Assembly (NCBI RefSeq): GCF_022458745.1
Contig: NZ_JAJJJF010000002.1
Coordinates: forward strand, 62,001 to 126,000
DNA length: 64,000 bases
Source: Bacillus piscicola
GTDB taxonomy: Bacteria; Bacillota; Bacilli; Bacillales; Marinococcaceae
Direction of reading: 5' to 3'
Shown piece after piece: positions 33,138-41,588 of this stretch (position 1 is the first letter of the stretch; every line of letters begins with the position of its first letter). Position numbers and translations under genes: made by a program. The notes below the pieces were generated by a model that saw only the letters and a list, made by a program, of their open reading frames with translations, made no database searches and was not told the DNA's origin.

Positions 33138-33590
33138 GTGGACTGAAAAGAGCGTCGGGCGGCGACTCCAGCGGGAAAAGCATAAAGGAACTTCTGCTAA
33201 AACCGCACACGTCGGGAAGGGAACTTCTACTAAGAACGCAAACGTCCTGTTTGCAACGTAGAAGTCAGTACGTCCTGTACAAGTGAACGCAGAAGCCACC
33301 GCATCCTGCGACGCACAGGAGGTGCTAGGGCCGCCGTTCCCACAGGACGTGGGGAACTTAGGCGGCTTCCTTAGATCCCGCAGTGAGCGGTTAAAGGGAG
33401 GCAACCTAAATTCGCGAGCGTCTGTCGCAACGGTTGCATGACCAACATCCTGTAGGCCCGAGGAAGCTGAAGCGTTGCCCGCGGCTAAGAAGACACAGTG
33501 AGAACGAGCGTGAGCGAAGTTTCGAACTGATGTCGTGCTTGTGCCTGAAGGTGAAAGCGTCCGCCCAGAGCGATTGGAAGTCGTGTAGAT
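33138..33590. repeat. Palindrome-rich non-coding repeat element
   Basis: This GC-richer block between the proBAC promoter and ylbG has GGGCGG motifs near both edges: GCGTCGGGCGGCGACTCC at 33151-33168 and, on the opposite strand, GGGCGGACGCTTTCACC at 33552-33568. Inside are several copies of ACRTCCTGT (33242, 33270, 33445) and its reverse (33342), with degenerate ones near 33301 and 33315, and a nested hairpin ACTTCTAC (33223-33230), GCAAAC (33238-33243), GTTTGC (33249-33254), GTAGAAGT (33258-33265). Long open frames cross it but resemble no protein. I recall similar dispersed elements in other Bacillaceae genomes, without a firm name. The flanking 33591-33731 holds only the ylbG upstream region. 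Confidence 0.65.
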
Positions 33591-33731
33591 GTGTAAAAAC
33601 AAAGTGTTGCAAGTATTGTTCTCATAACCATTTAGAGAGAAACTTGACACATACGACAAATTCCTGCTATTTGCCGGGTCACTTTCTTCGTGCTAAACTA
33701 AATAGGAGTTACGCTGAAAGGAGAATGGGCA

Positions 33732-34019
33732 ATGTCAGAAGCACGGATTGGGATAGCGGTTTGGCTGAATGCGATGAAACAAGCGCGGCAGCTTCGCAAA
33801 TATGGAACCGTCCATTATATATCCAAAAAAATGAACTACGCCATTCTTTACTGCGCACAGTCGGAGGTAGAAGAAGTGAAAGAGAAGTTGCAAGCACTTC
33901 CGTTTGTTACCAAAGTGGAACTTTCCATGAAACCAAAGCTGCGGACAACTTTCAGTGGCCGTCTTCATCCTCGCGAAACAGAAGAACGAAAAACGTTTAA
34001 TTACAATATGGGTTTATAA
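33732..34019 (+). CDS. ylbG: YlbG, DUF2129 family protein
   Basis: The 95-aa cytosolic protein matches YlbG by IAVWLNAMKQARQLRKYGTVHY, KMNYAILYC and LPFVTKVELSMKP with RTTFSGRLHP. It is a small ferredoxin-fold-like family of unknown role, conserved next to ylbF and rsmD in Bacillus. AAAGGAG lies upstream of ATG 33732. Here it is separated from ylbF by 17.8 kb and from rsmD by an MFS gene, and is followed by its own terminator. Confidence 0.92.
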   Translation: MSEARIGIAVWLNAMKQARQLRKYGTVHYISKKMNYAILYCAQSEVEEVKEKLQALPFVTKVELSMKPKLRTTFSGRLHPRETEERKTFNYNMGL

Positions 34020-34022
34020 GGA

Positions 34023-34056
34023 ACTGTCCGTCTCAAAATGAGAGGACGGTTTTTTG
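34023..34056 (+). terminator. Terminator of ylbG
   Basis: AACTGTCCGTCTC and GAGAGGACGGTT pair, allowing one bulge and one G-T pair, around AAAAT, followed by TTTTT. Confidence 0.8.
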
Positions 34057-34157
34057 TGTTGGTGTATAGTAAAAAAATAAGCAATTATTTTGTTCAGCTT
34101 TCAAGTCTATATTATAATAACGCACATGTTTTGGAAGAGGAAAGAAGGGTCTCGTTC

Positions 34158-35360
34158 GTGAACGATTGGAAGAAGAATTTATATATTTTAACGACGTCTG
34201 TTTTTATCGTGATGTCAGGTATGACAATGATCATCCCCTTTCTGCCGCTTTACTTGCAAGACCTCGGTGTGACCGGCCATAAGGAAGTGACAATCTGGTC
34301 CGGTCTGATTGTCGGGGTAAACTTTTTTAGTGCGTTTCTTGTGTCGCCGTTATGGGGAAGACTTGCGGATCGACACGGCCGTCGTTTAATGGTGCTTCGT
34401 TCTGGGTTTGGAATGGCAATTGTGATGGTCTTAATGGGGTTTGCGACAGGTCCGTGGAGTCTGTTCGTTTTCCGTCTTATTAACGGGACGATATCGGGTT
34501 TCAATCCTGCATCCATTGCACTCGTTTCCACAAATACACCGAAAAAACATGTCGGATATGCCCTCGGAATTTTGCAGGCAGGCTCCGTTGCCGGTGCCAT
34601 CTGCGGACCTTTGTTTGGCGGACTAATGGCAGAGGTGTTCGGCTTTCGAACAATTTTTAATATCACCGGGATATTAGTAGCCATTGCAGCTTTAACTGTC
34701 CTAATGTTTGTGAAGGAAGACTTTACTCCTCCTAAAAATGAGGAAAAAACGAGCACCTGGCAAGATTTTAAAAAAATAGCGGCCGTTCAGCCGGTACCGT
34801 TTATTTTTGTGATTGTCTTTATTATTCAATTTTCTCTCGTCGGATTGAATCCAATGGTGTCCCTATTGGTGGAAGATTTAAGCGGGGGAGTGAATAGTGC
34901 CTTTTTTGCAGGCCTCGCAGTATCAGCGATGGGATTTGCCAATATGCTTGCTTCGCCTCGCTTAGGAAGATTGAGCGACAGAAAAGGTGCACAATATGTA
35001 CTGTTGTTTTCCTTAATCGGTGCCGCACTGTTTGCAGTTCCACAAGCATTTGTTACAGAGCTTTGGCATTTGATTGTAATGCGGTTTTTAACCGGCCTTT
35101 GTCTTGGCGGTCTTTTACCGGCAGCTAATTCCTTAATAAGAACGTTGTCGCCAGAAGGGATGGAAAGCCGGACATATGGATTTTCTAACAGCTTTCTTTT
35201 CCTTGGATCCATGCTGGGCCCTATGTCAGGCGGCCTGATTGCATCAACAATGGGAATTCGCGGGTTATTTTTCATCTCCGCCATTTTGCTCATAGCTGGT
35301 GTATTTGTGATGAGAATGCAAGTCATTCCGAGATTAAAAAAAGGCTGTTCCTCAGGGTAA
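34158..35360 (+). CDS. MFS multidrug-type efflux transporter
   Basis: The 400-aa protein is a 12-helix major facilitator of the DHA1 drug:H+ antiporter type. It shows the A motif SPLWGRLADRHGRRLMVLRS between helices 2 and 3, its repeat ASPRLGRLSDRKG in the second half, and the antiporter-type C motif GPLFGGLMAEVFG. The frame opens at 34038, but GTG 34158 has AAAGAAGGG upstream and gives a normal N-terminus MNDWKKNLYI just before helix 1. The substrate is unknown. It interrupts ylbG-rsmD relative to B. subtilis. A hairpin spans its stop codon. Confidence 0.88.
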   Translation: MNDWKKNLYILTTSVFIVMSGMTMIIPFLPLYLQDLGVTGHKEVTIWSGLIVGVNFFSAFLVSPLWGRLADRHGRRLMVLRSGFGMAIVMVLMGFATGPWSLFVFRLINGTISGFNPASIALVSTNTPKKHVGYALGILQAGSVAGAICGPLFGGLMAEVFGFRTIFNITGILVAIAALTVLMFVKEDFTPPKNEEKTSTWQDFKKIAAVQPVPFIFVIVFIIQFSLVGLNPMVSLLVEDLSGGVNSAFFAGLAVSAMGFANMLASPRLGRLSDRKGAQYVLLFSLIGAALFAVPQAFVTELWHLIVMRFLTGLCLGGLLPAANSLIRTLSPEGMESRTYGFSNSFLFLGSMLGPMSGGLIASTMGIRGLFFISAILLIAGVFVMRMQVIPRLKKGCSSG

Positions 35361-35372
35361 AGGAACAGCCTT
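35341..35372 (+). terminator. Hairpin across the MFS stop codon
   Basis: AAGGCTGTTCCT (35341-35352) and AGGAACAGCCTT (35361-35372) are perfect arms with the TAA stop (35358-35360) in the loop. A further CCCGC/GCGGG hairpin follows at 35374-35388. There is no long T tract, so termination strength is uncertain. Confidence 0.55.
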
Positions 35373-35408
35373 GCCCGCATTTAGCGGGCTATGGGAGAGG
35401 AGAAACCG

Positions 35409-35472
35409 GAGGAAGAACTTATGGGGAAAGTAAGTCTTCTCCGCGGTTAATAGCAGCATGAATGATGCTGCT
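35409..35472 (+). other. Possible micro-ORF with strong ribosome site and hairpins
   Basis: CGGAGGAAGAACTT precedes ATG 35421, which opens a 9-codon frame (MGKVSLLRG, stop 35448-35450). The same bases form an imperfect hairpin (CCGGAGGAAG region with TAAGTCTTCTCCG). AGCAGCAT (35452-35459) then pairs with ATGCTGCT-like bases ending near 35472. It could be a leader peptide/attenuator ahead of rsmD or chance. Confidence 0.3.
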
Positions 35473-35620
35473 GTCTGTCATTATGTACGGTGTAAGCGGA
35501 TAATATACATATTTCTAAAGAAAAAAGTTAATAAAAGAATTCTTTGCCATTCTTAAAAACATTGTGGTAGGATAAAGTGAAACTAAAGAGCGAATTTTGA
35601 CAAAAGGCCGTGAACAAACT

Positions 35621-36172
35621 ATGCGTGTCATTTCTGGAAGATTTAAAGGAAGGCCGTTAAAAGCAGTACCCGGGATGAAAACCAGACCGACATCCGATAA
35701 AGTGAAGGAAGCTCTCTTTAACAAGATCGGTCCTTATTTTGACGGGGGAACGGCACTTGATCTGTATGCGGGAACAGGAAGCCTTGGCATTGAGGCTGTG
35801 AGCAGAGGTTTTTCGACATGTGTATTTGTCGACCGTGCTCAACAAGCTGTGCGGGTGATTAAGAATAATTTATCAAGTCTGGATCTTCTCGGCATGTGTG
35901 AAGTGTATCGTAATGAAGCAGAACGTGCCCTTCATGTGCTGGCGAAACGAAAGAGAATGTTTGACGTCATTTTCCTTGATCCTCCCTATGCGGATGAAAA
36001 TGTAACGGACGTCATAGAATTAATTGTTGAAATGGGGCTGCTCGCAGAATCGGGACAAATAATTTGTGAACATCGCTCTTCTGTCGATCTGCCTGGTTCA
36101 GTCACAACCTTACATAAAAAGCAAGCAGTGACATATGGGGATACAGGAATTTCTATTTACAAATCTGATTAA
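35621..36172 (+). CDS. rsmD: 16S rRNA (guanine966-N2)-methyltransferase RsmD (YlbH)
   Basis: The 183-aa Rossmann methyltransferase modifies G966-equivalent of 16S rRNA. It begins MRVISGRFKGRPLKAVPG with TRPTSDKVKEALFN, has the SAM motif ALDLYAGTGSLGIEA and the catalytic DVIFLDPPYADE. The open frame starts at TTG 35597, but the family start MRVISG is at ATG 35621, with AAAGG 12 bases upstream. coaD follows 24 bp downstream, the conserved rsmD-coaD pair. Confidence 0.94.
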   Translation: MRVISGRFKGRPLKAVPGMKTRPTSDKVKEALFNKIGPYFDGGTALDLYAGTGSLGIEAVSRGFSTCVFVDRAQQAVRVIKNNLSSLDLLGMCEVYRNEAERALHVLAKRKRMFDVIFLDPPYADENVTDVIELIVEMGLLAESGQIICEHRSSVDLPGSVTTLHKKQAVTYGDTGISIYKSD

Positions 36173-36688
<516 letters not shown>

Positions 36689-36696
36689 TAAAGCTT

Positions 36697-36731
36697 AACG
36701 TTCAGGCAACCATGCACTGAGCGTTTTTTCA
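36697..36731 (+). terminator. Terminator of rsmD-coaD
   Basis: AACGTTCAG (36697-36705) and CTGAGCGTT (36717-36725) pair with one mismatch, followed by TTTTT. Confidence 0.8.
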
Positions 36732-36908
36732 TTTATCTGTAAAGAAAATGAGCTAGTGTCAATGAGGATAATGCTTGGCACTGTGGACCTTTCCCGTAGT
36801 GTCTTTTTAAGTTGATCAAGTTTTTGTTTTCAGTCTGTAGCCGCTACATTATAATAGGATGAAAGTGAAAGGGCCTGTTTGCCCTGATTGTATGGAGGAG
36901 CTGGTAAT

Positions 36909-37718
36909 ATGAGCGATAGATTGAACACTTTTTTAAGTGAAATCGGTGTTTCGGCTAAGGAGGACAAATTAGAATCGATAACAAAGGTTCTCGAAGCTAC
37001 TGCAGACCGTTTCCCGTTTGAAAACGTAGATGTTGTAATGAGAGATAAAGAAAAGGTTACGGAAGATTTTCTTATTAAAAAGCATCTCATACAAAACCGT
37101 GGTGGTCTTTGTTACGAATTGAACCCGCTTGTCTATCTATGTCTAAAGAAATTGGGTATTGATGTTCATTTAGCACTTGGTACGGTGTATCATGAGGACG
37201 GCTGGGCGACGGATAAGACACACGTATTGAATGTGGTTGACATAGAGGGAGAGCTTTATGTGGCAGATGCCGGCTTTGGAAATAATTTAAGCCGGAAGCC
37301 TCTAGTGGTTGACGGCCCTCCAGAAGAATCGAGCGCAGGGATATTTCGCGTGCGCCTCAAAAATACGGAAAAAGGAAACGCTGTTTTAGAAACGAAAGGA
37401 ACAACAGACTGGCAGCTTCGTTACGCTTTCTCAACAGAGCCGGCCGATTGGTCAGAGCTCGACCGTATTAAGTTCATCATCACTGACGACGATCGCTCTG
37501 CTTTTAACAAGCAGCTGCTTCTGTCAAAATGTTTGCCAGAAAAGACGATCTCCATTAATGAACAGCGTCTGCGCATTCGCCACCTTCTGCAAAAGGATGA
37601 AACGGATACAGTTTTTCAATCAGAGGAAGATCTTTTATATACAGTTCGTCAACATGCCAATCCTGCGATTGCCGAAGAAACAAAAAAATACCTAAAGCGG
37701 CAGACGTATTTCAATTAG
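36909..37718 (+). CDS. Arylamine N-acetyltransferase
   Basis: This 269-aa enzyme transfers acetyl from acetyl-CoA to arylamines or hydrazines. The catalytic triad is visible: Cys68 in NRGGLCYELN, His105 in KTHVLNVV and Asp120 in VADAGFG. FPFENVDVVM in the N-terminal helical bundle is also typical. ATG 36909 follows GGAGGAG. The C-terminal lid region is shorter and less clear. It starts the accessory block between coaD and ylbJ and is followed 15 bp later by a VanX-like gene, so they may be cotranscribed. Confidence 0.92.
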   Translation: MSDRLNTFLSEIGVSAKEDKLESITKVLEATADRFPFENVDVVMRDKEKVTEDFLIKKHLIQNRGGLCYELNPLVYLCLKKLGIDVHLALGTVYHEDGWATDKTHVLNVVDIEGELYVADAGFGNNLSRKPLVVDGPPEESSAGIFRVRLKNTEKGNAVLETKGTTDWQLRYAFSTEPADWSELDRIKFIITDDDRSAFNKQLLLSKCLPEKTISINEQRLRIRHLLQKDETDTVFQSEEDLLYTVRQHANPAIAEETKKYLKRQTYFN

Positions 37719-37733
37719 GAACGAGGTATCGAT

Positions 37734-38450
37734 ATGTCTTGCAATCATACACCCATTCCTTTGCTCTCTTTTCCGAATGAATGGGAAATGATCCCTATTC
37801 GCCATGTATCCGAACCGCTTGTCTCTGTAGAGAAACTAGGATCAGAGAAAGTAAAGGCAGAGCCGATGTATCAAAAACATGGGGTCCCGGGAGCACTGCG
37901 ATCATGTTTTATACGTGAAGGAGTAGGAGAGCGACTGCTGCAAGCGGCTGCTCTGCTTCCAGAACCTTATACATTGCTTGTTTGGGATGGCTTCCGGCCC
38001 TACCACGTTCAGGAGGCAATCTTCAAGGACTATTTTAATCAGCTTAAAATAGCCCATCCCGATAAAAAGAATGACGAGTTAATGAAATTAACGAAACAAT
38101 ATGTGTCTCGTCCCTCCAATTCTAGAACAGCACCCTCCCCACATATAACCGGCGGCTCCATAGATGTAACAATAGCTGGTCCGGATGGGGAAGTAGTCGA
38201 GATGGGTACAGGTTTCGATGATTTTACGGCAAGAGCAGCGACCTGTTATTGGGAACAGAAAGCCCAAAATGAGACACTGGAAAATGATGAAAGAATGGCT
38301 TTGGAGAATCGCCGTCTCTTATTCAACGTAATGCGTGCGGCCGGGTTTACTAATTACCGGGAAGAGTGGTGGCACTTTGATTACGGCAACCAGTGGTGGG
38401 CGGGTTTGACAGGGGCACCATCTGCACTTTACGGAGTTGCAACGTTGTAG
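37734..38450 (+). CDS. D-alanyl-D-alanine dipeptidase, VanX/DdpX type (peptidase M15D)
   Basis: The 238-aa zinc peptidase has the VanX ligand set: His137 and Asp144 in SPHITGGSIDVTI, catalytic Glu211 and His214 in EEWWHFDYGNQWW, and the substrate-binding arginine Arg88 in DGFRPYH. It has no signal peptide, so it acts in the cytosol, hydrolysing D-Ala-D-Ala. Chromosomal copies without vanH/vanA neighbours, as here, are thought to recycle cell-wall dipeptide rather than give vancomycin resistance. ATG 37734 follows ACGAGG. Confidence 0.9.
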   Translation: MSCNHTPIPLLSFPNEWEMIPIRHVSEPLVSVEKLGSEKVKAEPMYQKHGVPGALRSCFIREGVGERLLQAAALLPEPYTLLVWDGFRPYHVQEAIFKDYFNQLKIAHPDKKNDELMKLTKQYVSRPSNSRTAPSPHITGGSIDVTIAGPDGEVVEMGTGFDDFTARAATCYWEQKAQNETLENDERMALENRRLLFNVMRAAGFTNYREEWWHFDYGNQWWAGLTGAPSALYGVATL

Positions 38451-38485
38451 GAGATTTACTTTTAGAAATGTAAGGAGTAAAAAAA

Positions 38486-39640
38486 ATGGGCGAATACGAT
38501 GTGAGAAAGGAGTCAAAGCGCTCCTACCGCAATATAAATATATTATTTTTTATGGTTCTATTACTTCTGCTTATCGTTGTTGTATTTTTAAATGTGTTTA
38601 TCGGCACGATTACATGGAAAAGTTTTTATATGGACATGATAACCTCCTTGATTGGTGTGATGATTCCTCTGGTGTTATTTAATTTAGCGTATGATCATTT
38701 CACAAAATCTCATCAAAAACTCGAAATGTCAGATACGATTGCGAACGCATTTATGTTGAATAAAAACGTACTCGCGCGTTTTTCGGTCGCGTCTCGAAAG
38801 AATTTCATCCGGAATTCTACCGAATCACTGCTCGGCGAGGATGAAGGGAAAATGCTATATACGACGCTAATTGAACCGTATTTGGAGAATCGCTATAATT
38901 TCCGCCGCAACTTTAAGTATAATGTTTGTTATTCCAATGGGAACGACCGAGTTTACCAAGTTGGCCCGTATTTGATGGAGTTTACTGGCAGCGATTATTA
39001 TTGGGTGGAAGAAGATCTATCTTTTTTTCGCAATATGAATATTTTTCAATTAAAGAAAAGAAGAATTACGGTTGGCTTTTCCTATTGGGAAGATGAATTA
39101 GAGGAATTGTTTAAAGGAGAAGGGGTGTTTTTTCGGGAAAATCTTTTCATTTCCGACGAACATAAAGAAGCCATTCAGCAGTTTACGAACGAAGAGCTGA
39201 AAAATTTCGTTACCGAGGTCTTAACATTCACATTTGAGCTAAACGATAAGCCGCTTACATATGAAGTTGAGAATAGTACAAATGGTTTTTATCTCCAGTT
39301 TCAAATTGACTCCTCCATCGAAACATCTGCTGACAAAGAATATAAATTTAAGTATAAGTTTCAAATGCCGCAATTAAAAACAATGAAAAAATTCATCTCC
39401 ATTATCTCAGAACCGACTTATAACGTGGACGTGCTGTTTACACACGACGATAAGAATATTAGGATTGTGCCGATCCCATTTTTCGATGCAAGTGAAGTGA
39501 TCAGCCACCTGCCTAACAATATTGTTAAAATTGAGCTGGACAAATGGGTACTCCCGCGCTCTGGGTGTGTGTTCATCTGGGATGATAACAGCCAGAACAT
39601 AAAGGTAGAAAAAGTAGAGGAGCATCATTATATTGGATAG
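38486..39640 (+). CDS. Unknown membrane protein with large soluble domain
   Basis: I do not recognise this 384-aa protein. Two transmembrane helices lie near the N-terminus (about residues 19-41 and 47-68), separated by a short outside loop, and the remaining 315 residues are probably cytosolic. The soluble part is rich in aromatic and charged residues with beta-type stretches such as VYQVGPYLMEFTGSDYYWVE, GFYLQFQIDSS and FKYKFQMPQLK. TAAGGAG precedes ATG 38486. It follows the VanX-like gene by 35 bp. The topology resembles membrane-tethered sensor or defence proteins, but that is only a shape comparison. Confidence 0.7.
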   Translation: MGEYDVRKESKRSYRNINILFFMVLLLLLIVVVFLNVFIGTITWKSFYMDMITSLIGVMIPLVLFNLAYDHFTKSHQKLEMSDTIANAFMLNKNVLARFSVASRKNFIRNSTESLLGEDEGKMLYTTLIEPYLENRYNFRRNFKYNVCYSNGNDRVYQVGPYLMEFTGSDYYWVEEDLSFFRNMNIFQLKKRRITVGFSYWEDELEELFKGEGVFFRENLFISDEHKEAIQQFTNEELKNFVTEVLTFTFELNDKPLTYEVENSTNGFYLQFQIDSSIETSADKEYKFKYKFQMPQLKTMKKFISIISEPTYNVDVLFTHDDKNIRIVPIPFFDASEVISHLPNNIVKIELDKWVLPRSGCVFIWDDNSQNIKVEKVEEHHYIG

Positions 39641-39790
39641 AGATGGTCGAACAAGTTCATCTTGCTGTGATCATTAACTAGATGACACTCCTCATAAAAA
39701 CGGGTGAAAAGATCCCGGATACGATTTTATTGAGCAGCCTCATTACCAATAGTTACGCGACAATCACTTGTAGAAAAGAAGGAGTTCCTT

Positions 39791-40417
39791 TTGAAAGAAA
39801 TAAAGAGAATGAGTGTGTTCAGGCGTGATATGATCATCCTAGTATCAGTAATTATTATTCTATCTATTAGTGGCATGGTTGCGGCTTATAAGCAAGGCTA
39901 CGAACACGCTACTGTCCAAATAGAAGAAATGACAGTGAACATCGAAGAAGTAAAGCACCAGCTTGCTTCGTTGAAGAAACAAGAAAAAAAGGTAACAGCT
40001 GCTTACAAATTACAAAAAGAAAAATTGTCTTCTATAAAAGATCAATACGAGAAAACACAAAGAATAACGGCGAAAAAAAAAGAGATGGAGAGCGAATTGG
40101 CAAAAAAGGAACAAGCTTTGCGCTCACTGGAAACAGAATTGAAAAAGCTTCAGGCAGTAATTGTTGAAAAAAAAGCAGAACCACATTCTTTACCCGCTGG
40201 TTCTTTTACGGTAGGGAAGGATATGCCAGCTGGGAGATATAAAATCGAGCCAGACGGCGGTAATGGAAACTACGTTATGGATGGTGGGGCAGAAAAAGTG
40301 AGTATTTTACTCGGCAACAGGCAGGAAAGTATTTTTCTACACGAATATGTTGCCGAGCTTGAAAATGGGGATATCATTTCTGCGACACTGCCGACGATAT
40401 ACACGCCGGTTGAATGA
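39791..40417 (+). CDS. Membrane-anchored coiled-coil protein with C-terminal beta domain
   Basis: This 208-aa protein has a signal anchor (residues 13-32, MIILVSVIIILSISGMVAA), a long coiled coil (about 40-130, rich in K/E/Q with LxxLxxQ spacing) and a C-terminal domain beginning LPAGSFTVGKDMPAGRYKIE and ending ELENGDIISATLP. That domain is common in small exported Firmicute proteins and has no assigned function. TTG 39791 has AAGGAG upstream. It probably sits on the outer face of the membrane. It is convergent with the Rieske gene, 15 bp away. Confidence 0.75.
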   Translation: MKEIKRMSVFRRDMIILVSVIIILSISGMVAAYKQGYEHATVQIEEMTVNIEEVKHQLASLKKQEKKVTAAYKLQKEKLSSIKDQYEKTQRITAKKKEMESELAKKEQALRSLETELKKLQAVIVEKKAEPHSLPAGSFTVGKDMPAGRYKIEPDGGNGNYVMDGGAEKVSILLGNRQESIFLHEYVAELENGDIISATLPTIYTPVE

Positions 40418-40432
40418 GCTACGGTGTCTCTC

Positions 40433-41407
40433 TTAAGATGTACCGAGTACGACACCGCATTCTTTTAAGTATTGACGATAGGCGATGCTCACCCGGTCAG
40501 AAACTAGTGACAATTCCACTTGCAGATCCAAAGGCAGCTCTTCTGGTTTTTGGTTTTCTACGATTGGCTTATCTTGGGAGAAAATTTCATCCTGAAAGGC
40601 TATCGTGTCCGCATCTGAATTCCCAGTTTCATAGTTAAATGACATAATGCCGTACGCCATTGATTTCTCTTCATCGATAGGGCGGACGGTAAGTAAGATG
40701 GTCATCTTCGTATTTGTATCCGGATCGCGTTTTGTAAAAAGGACTGTTAATGGTCGAAGTATCTCGTATGTGTAATAGACATTTTTCGCTTGTCCGGAAC
40801 CATCCGGATCTGGCTGAAAGATGGCAATTTCATCGGAGAAAATCCGCTCCCCTTCACGATGTACTTTATAATCTGAAATCTCCCGGTGCTTTTTCTCTCC
40901 TAAATACCCTTCATGGACAACGGCGAGATGGCCGACATCGAGAAAATTCTCGACGACACGCGGTGGTTTCGCCGTCACTTGTTGTGGACCCCAAATGATA
41001 TTATGATAGGCTTCATCCGCCATTGGAGGATAGGTAAAGAGCGCGGGTTCATTCCCTGCTAAGTTTACCCAAACCAGATCGTACTTTTCCTGACATGAAT
41101 AAGAAACAGCTTTTGCTTTTTTTGGTATTTTCCGACCTTCTGGTAGTTGGGGAATGGAGACACACGCTCCGCTGTCATCATATTCCCAGGCGTGATACGG
41201 ACATACGAGGCAATCATTTTTCACTTCCCCAAGTGAAAGTGCGGCACCACGGTGAATACACAAATCTTTAAACGCGTGCACCCCTTTTGAATTTCGAAAG
41301 ATAACGAGACGCTCCCCCATGATCATTACTTGAATCGGTTTATCCTGCACATCCTCCGCACGGCAGGCTACTATCCAATCTTCCATTAAAGCTTGATCCT
41401 TCACCAC
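40433..41407 (-). CDS. Rieske-type ring-hydroxylating or O-demethylating oxygenase
   Basis: The 324-aa protein has an N-terminal Rieske [2Fe-2S] domain with Cys50-x-His52 (CIHRG) and Cys69-x-x-His72 (CPYHAW), and a C-terminal mononuclear iron domain with the Asp157-His160-His165 pattern in NFLDVGHLAVVH. This is the architecture of vanillate O-demethylase and related three-component oxygenases acting on aromatics, carnitine or plant pigments. No reductase gene is adjacent. GTG 41407 has GAGGAGG nine bases upstream. It is divergent from an NCS2 permease, sharing a spacer with a strong inverted repeat, so the permease may import the substrate (inference). Confidence 0.87.
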   Translation of the reverse strand: MVKDQALMEDWIVACRAEDVQDKPIQVMIMGERLVIFRNSKGVHAFKDLCIHRGAALSLGEVKNDCLVCPYHAWEYDDSGACVSIPQLPEGRKIPKKAKAVSYSCQEKYDLVWVNLAGNEPALFTYPPMADEAYHNIIWGPQQVTAKPPRVVENFLDVGHLAVVHEGYLGEKKHREISDYKVHREGERIFSDEIAIFQPDPDGSGQAKNVYYTYEILRPLTVLFTKRDPDTNTKMTILLTVRPIDEEKSMAYGIMSFNYETGNSDADTIAFQDEIFSQDKPIVENQKPEELPLDLQVELSLVSDRVSIAYRQYLKECGVVLGTS

Positions 41408-41467
41408 AATTAGAAACCTCCTCTGTCGTTTACTACTTTATTCTAAATCAGCTCACCACCTCTTTCA

Positions 41468-41547
41468 ACCTAAAAACGAACTAAAAAATAAAAATATATA
41501 TAAACGTTCGTTTTTAGGTGTACAAACGACCGGAAATCTTTTATAAT
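41468..41547 (+). promoter_or_regulatory. PurBox-like inverted pair and promoter of the NCS2 permease
   Basis: ACCTAAAAACGAAC (41468-41481) and GTTCGTTTTTAGGT (41506-41519) are perfect 14-bp arms. Each arm holds AAAAACGAAC, close to the B. subtilis PurR half site AWWWCCGAACWWT, but the two CGAA cores are 26 bp apart instead of 16-17. Immediately downstream, TGTACA (41519-41524) and TATAAT (41542-41547) are 17 bp apart. Confidence 0.5.
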
Positions 41548-41588
41548 CCTCTCATAACATTCGAAAATAGAGCAAAGGGGTTTTGGGA

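Noticed and set aside
33138-33590. Insertion sequence
   Set aside because: No transposase-like frame and only weak edge similarity; described as a non-coding repeat element.
33132-34000. Long open frames on both strands across the repeat element and ylbG (for example 33132-33659 minus and 33434-34000 plus)
   Set aside because: No ribosome sites or family-like sequence; compositionally odd residues from a repeat-rich non-coding block, and the plus frame overlaps the real ylbG in another frame.
37734-38450. Vancomycin resistance determinant
   Set aside because: vanH and vanA-type ligase genes are absent; a lone cytosolic VanX-like dipeptidase fits peptide recycling.
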